Below are positions 25,624 through 35,042 of a stretch of DNA of 64,000 nt, piece by piece. The stretch comes from Areca catechu (taxonomy: Eukaryota; Streptophyta; Magnoliopsida; Arecales; Arecaceae). The translations under genes were made by a program, and so were the position numbers. Numbering within the stretch: the first letter of the stretch is position 1; each line of letters starts with the position of its first letter. The notes under the pieces are model-generated. The model had not been told where the DNA came from. It was given only the letters and a program-made list of their open reading frames with translations, and made no database searches. The DNA lies in the NCBI GenBank assembly GCA_021397845.1, contig CM038053.1, forward strand, positions 141,808,541-141,872,540, in the 5' to 3' direction.

Positions 25624-26020
25624 CCTCCCTAGAGGAGGCTTTCCTTGCCTTCAGACTTAGTCCAGATTAGCCATCTGATTGAAGGAACTGAAGCTTCTTC
25701 ATCTAGGCTCCATCAGAGTGTGAGTGATCCTTTCCACTGCAAAGTTTCAATATCTGGCTAGTAAAAAACCTACTCTTCTCTATTATCTATTTGATGAAGA
25801 TAAGCTATCCTAACCAAGAGTTTCTCAACTCTCGGGCCTGGCTACTTATTATCGTGCATGAGTTTTTTGCGATCACGATGATTCTTTGCATTGCTATCCT
25901 ATTTGCTAGTTTTTATTTTTGTTTGGGAATTTAGTCTACAAACCTAAATTATAAAAATCACAAAAAATTAGTTTACTATTTTCCATGCATGTTTAGCAAT
26001 CTTAGAGTCATCTTGCATCA
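24491..26020 (+). repeat. 5' LTR of gypsy element
   Basis: Starts TGGTGGGGACACCAAGATC and ends TCTTGCATCA. It matches 29311-30712 along its length, for example at the GGCTTTCCTTGCCTTCAGA block (25627 / 30325) and the CACTGCAAAGTTTCAATATC block (25735 / 30421). A partial copy lies at 21341-22492. It has a TATAAATA promoter-like site. Confidence 0.8.
25280..25287 (+). promoter_or_regulatory. TATA box of the gypsy LTR
   Basis: TATAAATA followed by CCCCACCCCTCCCCCTC; the same arrangement occurs at 22146 and 30115 in the other copies of this LTR. Its position, with a pyrimidine-rich leader following it, fits the U3/R promoter. Confidence 0.6.
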
Positions 26021-26023
26021 GTT

Positions 26024-26035
26024 TGGTATTAGAGC
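26024..26035 (+). other. Primer-binding site (one mismatch to Met-type)
   Basis: TGGTATTAGAGC lies three bases after the LTR end. It equals the initiator-Met primer site TGGTATCAGAGC with one C-to-T change. Confidence 0.8.
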
Positions 26036-27549
26036 GGGTTTAGGATAGTTTTTATCTGCTTTGCATTCATAAACCCTAATTTTTGCATTATGTCCACTGC
26101 ATTAGGTGTATGTTCTTCATCTAATTTTGACCATCTATGATTTTTATTTTTTTATGAAATTTACATAAATTGTTCTCTATCATGTTCTATATTTTAACAA
26201 ATTTCTAATTAATTTTATAAAAAACCCTAAATCATTAAAATTTGCATATTTAAAAACCCTAATAAAATCCTGATAATTTCTGTAGCAATCAAAAAACCCT
26301 AGGATTTTTATCATCATATGATTTTTGTTCTACATGAAATTTGGTAGGTATCATCATCACTATCCATCCTATGTTCCAAAATTTTTTGATTTTTTTCTAT
26401 ATCAGGATCTATGTCAAATAATGCATCACCTGAAACCTTAATTCTTTGATTTCTGCTGATTTTGCACTTAACTAACTCAAACCTAATCAACTTCCACACA
26501 CCCCAATCCCAAGTCTAATTTGATTACTAACCTAATCCAGTTAAACCTAGTTTATCGTTTCATAAATATACATAAAATATTTTTATTTTTTTGATTATTT
26601 TAGATTGCATCAGGACCATCGATTGTCATCATCTTTAACCTAATCTTAAAGGTAACTTAATATCTCGATCAGGCAGATTTCATCACCTGTCCTGGGTCCA
26701 AACAACCCATCTCATACAAATCCAAGCCTAATTAAAATCAATTAGACCTAATTTATCCTAGAGGGCTAGGAGACATCAACAGGTCATGTCAGAATTATGT
26801 GGGCCAACTAGTGTATTTAATCCTTTAGCTATTACTGAAAGCTGGTGTCTAAGGCTGGGGGTCCATAGTCAAATGACCTAAGTGGTCCTATTGTTTTTAA
26901 TTGGGTCCCTGCGAAAGCAGGGGGCCTCCCATACTCCCACCCCCTACTTGGCCAGTGGAAGGATAAGCTACTGGTTAGGTATAAGTTGCTGACCCATTCA
27001 GTTTTGACTATAGGTCTAGCAAACCCTAGATTTTATTAACCTTTCTTTTGCATGCTTGCTGCTTCATCTTGATTGTTTGAGTGATGTAATGACCACTAGA
27101 CTAGGAACCCAATATCAAAAGTCTAAACCCCAACTAAACCGAACCATGGATCCTAATTTGAGACTTTCATAAAAGCCATGAATTACCAGATGGTTACCCA
27201 ATTAACTGCCCAAATAAACCAGTCCAACACCCAAACCTAAAATCAGTTAGCCCAGATCCCAAATTAGTTAGCCCAGATAAGCATTAGGTTTGACCAATTC
27301 GATACTAACTTGACCAAATGAACCAAAGATTCAACCAAGTAGGAACCTTAGGCGAGACCCATAGAGCGAAATTTCAGGAACCCATAGTCCTAGATATGAA
27401 CCTAATAGTAACCCACTATCCCTTAGTCAACCTGAACCCAATAGATTGATACCCCTAGATTTAAACCCATACCTTTAATCCATAATTTATGAACCCAGAC
27501 CCTTAGTTTACCCACCCCTGTTACCCCAGACTTTAGTCAATTTTTTATC

Positions 27550-28170
27550 AGCCAAACCCCTCTTACCATCCTATTGGTTCACCAAGATGACTTAGAAGAA
27601 GAAATATATGAGGCTGACCCAAGTCTGGTAGAGGAGTATGAGTATAATGAGTCCATTGAAGATTTAGAAGAAGAGAAACTTATAGGTGACCTAGATTAGA
27701 AGCCAACCCAGAATTAGTTGACCCAGTAGAAACCCAGATAGAAATCAACCCAGAATTAGATAAGTCGGAAGTCCAGTACAACCAACCCAGTTCAACCATG
27801 GAGTCCTATCTTAGAGTAGAGACCCTCCTTAAAGCTATGACTGAATGACTTGACCAATCTATTACCCAATCCCAAACCCAGCTTACCTAATCAACTACCC
27901 AAACCAACCAAATGATCCAAGGATTGAATCATTAGATGACTAGGTAGAAGACCATCCAACATTAGTTGAACCTGACCATACCAAGTAGGAGCAGATCTAT
28001 ATTTAGCTAAAACCTGGCCATACCCAAACAGTAACAAACATAGAGTTAGCTGACATGTAATGGAAGAGAAGTTAGAGAAAGAGAATCTTGATACTGCTGT
28101 TAGAGTTTTACCTGAGGAGCCACTAGACGAAAGCCCAAGTATAGAGCCGAGTCCTGAATTTCCTAAACTA
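27550..28170 (+). pseudogene. Degenerate gag region of gypsy element
   Basis: The + strand reads EEEIYEADPSLVEEYEYNES followed by acidic, Asn/Gln/Pro-rich sequence with frequent stops. Position (after primer site and leader) and composition suggest a gag N-terminal region, but no diagnostic motif remains. The part from 26036 to 27550 is AT-rich leader in which I see no gene. Confidence 0.35.
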
Positions 28171-28800
28171 GAAACTTTATTAAGGATCTGGCTTATCGGT
28201 ACCCTCAGGAAGAATCAATCCTATAGTTCCCATTGAAGACTCTTCCCTGAGACCAGTGACCCATTCTTCCATCATGAAAACCCTGTAAGACTACCTCAAA
28301 CCCATAAGATCAACCTCATTAGTATAGGCCTCATCCCTAAATCCCTTCTTATCTCCTCTTCTACCCGATCAACCCAAAACCTTCTTCTTACTTTCTACCC
28401 TATCAGACTAACCCCGAATTAACCTCGTGTTTTTTACCTTTCCTCGAGTTTTCTTATATTTTTTTAACCATTCACCTGCATCATGTAGAGGTTTGCATGT
28501 TGATTCATTTATTGCCCATGTTAGGTTGGCATATTACTTTGGTATACTTTGTGGCAATTGCTAGGAGAATATAATAAATTTTCATGTGCATGCCATGATA
28601 GGATCAAACCTAAAAAGTCTATAATTTGTTAAGTTTTGTCCCTAGAGTCCATAAATTTTTTCTTGACAGGAATATAGTCAAGTCTATTAGGTGTTAGTCT
28701 AGAGTCCAATAAATTTACAAACCCAACTACCTGTCTACACCTACACTACCTCTGCACAGCATATGCATCATGAAATTAGTCAAGAGTTGAACCTCAATAA
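28171..28800 (+). other. Internal gypsy sequence, nothing recognised
   Basis: Non-coding in all frames; protease, RT and RNase H, which should lie between gag and integrase, cannot be found here. The large deletion or very heavy decay explains the short internal region. Confidence 0.4.
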
Positions 28801-29310
28801 TGAACTAAATAGCAACTTGGCTAATTTCTAAAGAAAAGGTAAAGAACTTTCTACAAAGGATTTTGTAATTGTAAGGAAATTTTCTGCTCGCGAAGTTGGC
28901 ACATCCAAAATAATGAAGAGTAATGGATCCAATGCCTATGTGCATGAGATACTACCTAATTTAGGTATTAGCTCCACCTTCATCATCTCAGATCTTATAG
29001 AGTCTAGTGAGCGAGCAATGATACCTAGAGAGCACCTTGAGCCTATCCCTCCCTTTGAGAGAGAACAACCCACCCTAGAGTATCCACAAACAAGTTGGCC
29101 TATAATGAAGAAAAGATTGAAAGAGCTCTAGACGATTAAGCTATTGGTAACCAGGATAGAGACTGTCAATGGTACTTGTCCGGTTGGCAAGGTCGGCTAG
29201 AATCCAAGGACTTGTGGAATGCTGTGCGGATCTGCAGTGCCTCAATCTAGACCCTTCTTGAGCCAAATTGACCCATACTCGATGGGGTCGAGTTCCTCCC
29301 GCCACTGGAG
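28800..29310 (+). pseudogene. Integrase C-terminus and chromodomain remnant
   Basis: A + frame continues from about 28830 (RKGKELSTKDFVIVRKFSAR) into 28913-29131, where GSNAYVHEILPNLGISSTF is the GPY/F-type end of a gypsy integrase. From 29140 different frames give WYLSGWQGRLESKDLW-like sequence, the core of a plant chromodomain, before the 3' LTR. This order (integrase, GPY/F, chromodomain, LTR) defines chromoviruses. Several shifts inactivate it. The - frame at 29141-29356 is a shadow. Confidence 0.7.
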
Positions 29311-30712
29311 AATTGGTGTGGGACACCAGGATCAGATACAGATCACTGGATCCCATTTGGTTTACCTATCATCTATCAAAGTTTTGAAATTTTTATAATC
29401 ATTAAGATTAAGTCTAGTAATAAATTGAGATTAGTTGATTTATCTCAACCCTCAACCTAGTTAGTATTTTGAATCCTGTACATCAGTTATGAGTCCAATA
29501 TGAGTCCAATTTTGTACAAGAGATGAGGTTACCCTATTTTGGGAGTTCCACCAGGCCACATCCAGAGTTAGAGGCCACTACATTAGCCCATTAGATTTTT
29601 TTGTGACAACCCAGGATCCAAGATACTTCCAGAAATCTTGATTCATTCCAGATGCCCTCCAGATGGCCAGATTTCCTCTAGATGCTTCCAGAATGTTTCA
29701 TATGCCAGGAGCCCATGTTTTCCAGGTTATCCTAGTACTCCAGACCTTCAAATTCAAGTCCAAGTACCAAGCCCAAGTCCATTAAGAAGCAAGATTCCAG
29801 AATATCTCCTATCAGGCCATCCTAGCTTCCAGGGCCCAAAGCCCAAGCACCCAAGCCCCCTTGGCCAGCCCACTTTCTGTACATGAAGCCTAACATGCCA
29901 TTCCAAGAGGGCTTAGGCATCCTCATATGTTGACTTGGTCCAAAGCCAAGTGGATAGAGAAAAGAAGAGAAGACTAGGTCAAATTCTAACCTAGTTGGGA
30001 TTCCTAATTCTTTTAAGTCTTGTAATTCTAACCTAGCAAGAAAGGACTTATAGTCTAACTAGGAAGAGGACTTGTAACCTAAGTGTAACTATGGTTAGAG
30101 AGGCATGGAAACTCTATAAATACCCCACCCCTCCCCCTCCTGTAATCATCTCTTTCTTATGAATACGCCCAAGCAAAAGAAGCCCTAGCTGCCATCCAAG
30201 ACAAGGAGCTTCTTCCTCCCCGGCTACCATCTGCTAACTCTAATCCTGATTTCTTCAAAACCCTAGTTTCTTTTCTCTTTTTTATTTGATGTTTTCCTGA
30301 TGTGTTTCACCTCCCTAGAGGAGGCTTTTCTTGCCTTCAGATTGGGTCTAGATCAGCCATCTGATTCAAGAAACTGAAGCTTCTTCATCTAGGCTACAAT
30401 TAGAGTGTGAGTGATCCTTTCCACTGCAAAGTTTCAATCTCTGGCTGGTAAGAAATCTACCATTCTCTTATTATCTGATTTGATGAAGATAAGCCATCCT
30501 AAATCGGGAGTTTCTCAACTCTCGTGTTTTGGCTACTTATTATCTTGCATGAGTTCTTTGCGATCATGATGATTCTTTGCATTGATATCCCATTTGCGAG
30601 TTCTTACTTTTATTTGAAAATTTAGTCTACAAACTTAAATTATAAAAATCACAAAAAAAATAGTTTACTATTTTCCATGCATGTTTAGCAATCTTAGAGT
30701 CGTCCCGCATCA
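29311..30712 (+). repeat. 3' LTR of gypsy element
   Basis: TGGTGTGGGACACCAGGATC to CGTCCCGCATCA. Compared with the 5' LTR it lacks about 130 bp (the stretch corresponding to about 25333-25465) and the GATTGACTTGATGCATGCAG segment, so the two LTRs have diverged by deletion as well as substitution. TATAAATA at 30115. The open frame at 29638-29886 is not a gene. Confidence 0.75.
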
Positions 30713-30729
30713 CCTTATGGTGAGTAGGT

Positions 30730-30980
30730 CAACCTAACACCTCTACAGCATCAGCTAGTAGAATGGGAACAAAGAGGGAGACCCTAACCTCTCACTCACA
30801 CCAGCAATCGTGGGCTCCAGAAAAATTTCTGGATTAATCGAGTCACCGCTAGGATTATGCCTCGAACCCGCGACCTGTTGGTAGTGAGGCAAGACCTCTA
30901 CTAACCAGGCTACCATCTTAGCGATATATTGAAGTGCCTTTGCTGAGGCCATCCTTGACAGGTTTAAATGTACCATTTTC
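30730..30980 (-). mobile_element. tRNA-derived SINE-like remnant
   Basis: On the - strand, TAGCCTGGTTAGTAGAGG (about 30900) fits an RNA polymerase III A box, and GGTCGCGGGTTCGAGGC (about 30865), some 35 bp downstream, fits a B box. The text around them reads like a plant tRNA-derived SINE: A box, B box, then a tRNA-unrelated body toward 30730. There is no complete tRNA cloverleaf, no clear poly(A/T) tail and no target duplication, so this is a suggestion. The - frame at 30755-30976 overlaps it and is not a gene. Confidence 0.45.
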
Positions 30981-31075
30981 TAGAGAGCTGCCTACATCAT
31001 CTACTCTAGCACCATCTCTAGCACTTCCTTTAGTACTTAATGAATTTCATTTCGACACCAACAGGTTTGATCAAC

Positions 31076-31900
31076 CGAAAACCAAAGTGAACCATTAATT
31101 ATTATGGTGTTTAGTTCAATTTTCTTCTAAAGGTTTTGATTTTGATTTAAAATTGAACCAAAATATTTAATCAATTCAATCATCGGTATTTAATTTGATA
31201 ACTTCAATTTACCAAAATTAAAATTTTAAAATATAATAAAAACTTGTCTTTATCCTTTTTAGATCCATGATAAATAGTGAATTGCTAGATTGTAAAGATC
31301 TTGAGATAATTTTATTAAATTAAATTTTATTTTGAATGATTTATTATGATTTGAATTTGAATATAATACTAAGTCAATGTGCAATTCTATAGTCTAAATA
31401 ATGAATTTTAAGAGCTTCATAAATCAAAATTAAAACTAAGACTTTAATATAAAGAAGTCCAAAATCGAATTACCGAACCGAACCATTAATTATTTCGGTG
31501 TTTAGATTTGTTTTTCTTCTAAAAATTTTGATTTCAATTTAAAACCGAACCAAAATTTTTTAATCGATTCGAATTTTGGTATTTAATTTAAAAATTTTAG
31601 TTTACTAAAACTAAAATTTTAAAATACAATAAAAATTTGTCTTTGTCCTTTCTAGATTCATGATAAATATTATATTGCTAGATTGCGAAGATCTTGAGAT
31701 AATTTTTTTAAATTGAATATTATTTTTGAACTATTTGTTATCGATTTGAATTTGAATAATAATTCTAAATCAAAGTATAATTCTGTAGTCCAAATAATAA
31801 AATTATTAAAGAACTTTATAAGTCCAAACTAAAATTAAAAGTCTACTATAAAAAGTCTAAAATCTAATTATTAAATCAATCCGAATTAAAATTATTTTGA
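31076..31900 (+). repeat. AT-rich ~390-bp tandem duplication
   Basis: Two adjacent degenerate copies of about 390 bp. Each has GAACCATTAATTATT (31090 and 31480), TGATTT-AATTTAAAA-GAACCAAAAT, TAAAATTTTAAAATA, TTGTCTTT-TCCTTT and ATTGCTAGATTG-AAGATC in the same order. The Tat element inserted just after it (31941); the AT-rich flank at 46312-46385 is the continuation of the same sequence type. No coding capacity. Confidence 0.7.
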
Positions 31901-31935
31901 TTTAATTTTTTAATTATTTTATTTTAATTTATTTG

Positions 31936-31940
31936 ATTTT
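31936..31940. other. Target-site duplication ATTTT (left)
   Basis: ATTTT directly before the left LTR; the identical ATTTT follows the right LTR at 46312-46316. A 5-bp duplication is normal for Ty3/gypsy integration. Confidence 0.85.
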
Positions 31941-34543
31941 TGTTGCCGATCCCGCCGCTGTGGCCTGTAACTTCAGAACTAGTACCAGGCTCGGGCCGTC
32001 TCGCCTCGAGGTCCCCGAGCTTCTGATCTTATAAAACAGGTCAGAAACCCTGGCCGGGGATCCCGGCGAGGGAGCTCCGACGGTCAAGTTAGAAAACGGC
32101 GAGATGGAACAGAATCTCTAAGGTGGGCCTCCGAAGGAGTCCCAGGCTTAGAGATGATCTCAGCAAAAGAGGTCTTTTGACGAGTGGAAATCGGGCCGAG
32201 TTCCTTCACCGACCTTGCGCCAAGGGACCCTTCTCGGGATCTTGGATCCTACTCTTGGTGCCTTTGTTTTTTCCAGCCTTTTTTTTCCTTACCTGGTTGT
32301 CCACTCTTCCCATCCTTTTATCCCATCACGCTGCCTCCAGCCTCCCGCCCTTGGGAGGCTCTCTCTTCACTTTCACCTCATCTCTCTCTCTCTCTCTCTT
32401 TCCCCTTTCCCCTTTGGGTCCAGGAACCCGGTGGCCTCCTTGTCTTGCTTGCCGAGCCCAGCGAGAAAGGGTAGAGGGAGGACACCGGCCAGACCTTGGG
32501 CCGAGTGAGAGCACTCTCCTTCCCAGGCATTGACAACGTCCGTTACTGGGTCCTGTCTGCCAGGACATCGCCTCTCGGCTGCGGAACCCGCGGGGCTGAT
32601 GTAAACGAGGTTTCGCACGTTACTGCCGACCGTACCGGCGCTCCTCTTGAGGTGCGGCGCGCACTGCCCGAGTAGCGGTCTCGGAACTCGTGCCCCTGCT
32701 TCCCGGCGGCCTCATCATGCAGGGCAGCCAGCTTCGACCGAGGTGGACCCCTCCTGGGCGGACACCTGGCGGAGCGGTAGAGGGGCGCTCGACTTCAGCC
32801 GAGGTGGACCCGTGTCCGGGCGCCACCTGGCGAAGGAGCTGGAAGGCCCGGCTCGACCTCGACCGAGGTGGAACCGGCGAGGGAGCAAGGGGCAGCCGGC
32901 TTCGACCGAGGTGGACCCCTCCTGGGCGGACATCTGGCGGAGCGGCAGAGGGGCGCTCGACTTCGGCCAAGGTGGACCAGTGTCCGGGCGCCACCTGGCG
33001 AAGGAGCAGGAAGGCCCGGCTCGACCTCGGTCGAGGTGGAACCGCCTTTGGGCACCACTCGGCGATGGAGTAAGGGGCCGCCGGCTTCGGCCGAGGTGGA
33101 CCCCTCCTGGGCGAAACCTGGCGGAGCGGCAGAGGGGCGCTCGACTTCGGTCGAGATGGAGGCGCCACCTGGCGAAGGAGCAGGAAGGCCCGGCTTGACC
33201 TCGGCCGAGGTGGAACCGTCTCTGGGCTCCACCCGGCGAGGGAGCAAGGGGCCGCCGGCTTCGGCCGAGGTGGACCCGTGTCCGGGCGCCACTTGGCGAA
33301 GGAGCAGGAAGGCCCGGCTCGACCTCGGCTAAGGTGGAACCGTCTTTGGGCACCACCCGGCGAGGGAGCAAGGGGCCGCCGGATTCGGCCGAGGTGGACC
33401 CCTCCTGGGCATACACCTGGCAGAGCGGTAGAGGGGCGCTCGACTTCGACCGAGGTGGACCGTGTCCGGACGCCACCTAGCAAAGGAGCATGAAGGCCCG
33501 ACTCGACCTCGGTCGAGGTAGAACCATCTCTGGGCGCCACCCGGCAAGGGAGCAAGGGGCCACCGGCTTCGGCCGAGGTGGACCCCTCCTGGGCGGACAC
33601 TTGGCGGAGCGACAGAGGGGCGCTCGACTTCGGCCGAGGTGGACCCATGTCTGGGCGCCACTTGGCGAAGGAGCAGGAAGGCCCGGCTCGACCTCGACCG
33701 AAGTGGAACCGTCTCTGGGCGCCACCCGGCGAGGGAGCAAGGGGCCACCGGCTTCGTCCAAGATGGACCCCTCCCGGGTGGACACCTGGCGGAGCGACAG
33801 AGGAGCGCTCGACTTCGATCGAGGTGGACCCGTGTCCGGGCGCCACCTGGCGAAGGAGCAGGAAGGCCCTGCTCGACCTCGACCGAGGTGGAACCGCCTT
33901 TAGGCACCACCCGGCGAGGGAGCAAGGGGCCGCCGACTTCGACCGAGGTGGACCCCTCTTGGGCGGACACCTGGCGGAGCGGTAGAGGGGTGCTCGACTT
34001 CGGCCGAGGTGGACCCGTGTCCGGGCGCCACCTGGCAAAGGAGCAGAAAGGCCCGGCTCGACCTCGGCCGAGGTGGAACTGCCTTTGGGCGCCACCCATC
34101 GAGGGAGCAAGGGACCACCGGCTTCGGCCGAGGTGGACCCCTCCTGGGCGGACACCTGGCGGAGCGGCAAAGGGACTCTCGACCTCGGCTCGGGCGCCAC
34201 CTGGCGAAGGAGCAGGAAGGCCCGGCTCGACCTCGACCGAGGTGGACCTGTGTCCGGGCGCCACCTGGCGAAGGAGCAGGAAGGCCCGGCTCGACCTCGG
34301 CCGAGGTGGACCCATGTCCAGGCGCCACCTGGCGAAGGAACAGGAAGGCCCGGCTCGACCTCGATCGAGATGGAACTGTCTCTGGGCGCCACCCGGCGAG
34401 GGAGCAAGGGACCGTCGGCTTCGACCGAGGTGGAGCCACATCTGACCTTGCTGGACCGTTCCCGCGCTGCCAAAAAATCTACGTGGTTCGGATCATGCCT
34501 GGCGGAATCTGAGACACTTCACGTCATCGTAACGGCAGTATCA
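31941..34543 (-). repeat. 3' LTR of Tat element (2603 bp)
   Basis: Starts TGTTGCCGATCCCG and ends GCAGTATCA on the + strand, i.e. TGATAC...GGCAACA read along the element. Matches 43665-46311 over its whole length apart from differences in repeat number in the internal array. It also holds a (TC)n run at about 32380-32400. It has accumulated more CG-site transitions than the other LTR. All open frames within it (32123-34512, both strands) are array artefacts. Confidence 0.92.
32730..34440. repeat. GC-rich ~184-bp tandem array in 3' LTR
   Basis: About nine copies of a ~184-bp unit built of three ~61-bp sub-repeats, each containing TTCGGCCGAGGTGGA or CTCGGCCGAGGTGGA. The three sub-repeats continue with CCCCTCCTGGGCGGACACC, CCCGTGTCCGGGCGCCACC and ACCGTCTCTGGGCGCCACCC respectively. 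One unit near 33200-33380 is shortened. The unit has almost no stop codons in any frame, and 184 is not a multiple of three, so long frames (up to 617 codons on the - strand, 32620-34473) appear on both strands without being genes. Confidence 0.9.
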
Positions 34544-34562
34544 GTTGCCCCCCATCCCCCCG
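34544..34562 (-). other. Polypurine tract of Tat element
   Basis: On the - strand, CGGGGGGATGGGGGGCAAC immediately precedes the 3' LTR, a textbook polypurine tract for plus-strand priming. It confirms the - orientation. Confidence 0.85.
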
Positions 34563-35042
34563 TTCCGCTGAGGCATCGTGGCTCGGAACGTGGGGATTTA
34601 ATGCGGAGATGACGTGGGGAAGGCGAAGATCTCGTGCCATAATTGCCATGATCCTCGTCGCTGTTCCTTGTTGCGCCCGAGGTCCTATGAGAGGTTGCCA
34701 CGCGTCACATTTCCGGTTGCACTTAATGCGTCGCTTCGAAAAGGAGGCCGTTTCCATGTAATCGAAGCGTCGATGTCGGGCGTGTGTCCACGCAGCATCC
34801 ATCTGGTGGTCCGGAACGGAATGAGGGGTACGGCCACTGTCGATCGAATTTGAAAAGGAGGGGGACTTTCCGGAAACGAAGCCCTTTCCCTTTCTCGCGC
34901 TCTGCTTGCGGTTGCAGTGGGCTATCCTTCACTTCCCTGGGTTGCCACTCCTTTTGCACGGTGTATTTCGGTGAGTGCCCACATCAGCCTCCTTCTTTCG
35001 TTCCCCGGCCTTAGCAATTTTTTCTTCACCCTTTCCTTCCCC
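34563..35042 (+). other. Spacer upstream of the antisense ORF
   Basis: Between the polypurine tract and the antisense ORF start. It should contain the promoter and leader of the antisense ORF, but I see no clear TATA box. The short frames here (34519-34959) are unrecognised. Confidence 0.4.

Larger units (their letters stand above)
24491..30712 (+). mobile_element. Decayed Ty3/gypsy (chromovirus-like) element
   Basis: 5' LTR 24491-26020 (or 21341 onward if the duplication is an artefact), primer site 26024-26035, degenerate internal region, 3' LTR 29311-30712. Remnants of integrase and chromodomain just before the 3' LTR indicate a chromovirus. The internal region is only 3.3 kb, so RT and most of pol are gone. 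The bases before the LTR in copy 1 are CCTAA and those after the 3' LTR are CCTTA, a 4/5 match that may be a worn target duplication. LTR ends (TGGTG...CATCA) resemble those of the chromovirus at 58.0-63.9 kb. Confidence 0.75.

Noticed and set aside
30840..30915. A tRNA gene on the - strand
   Set aside because: A- and B-box-like motifs are present, but the sequence does not form a complete cloverleaf with acceptor stem; more likely SINE-derived.
32620..34473. 617-codon - strand ORF as a proline/arginine-rich gene
   Set aside because: It lies wholly in an LTR tandem array that is open in nearly all frames; the same happens in the partner LTR with different lengths.
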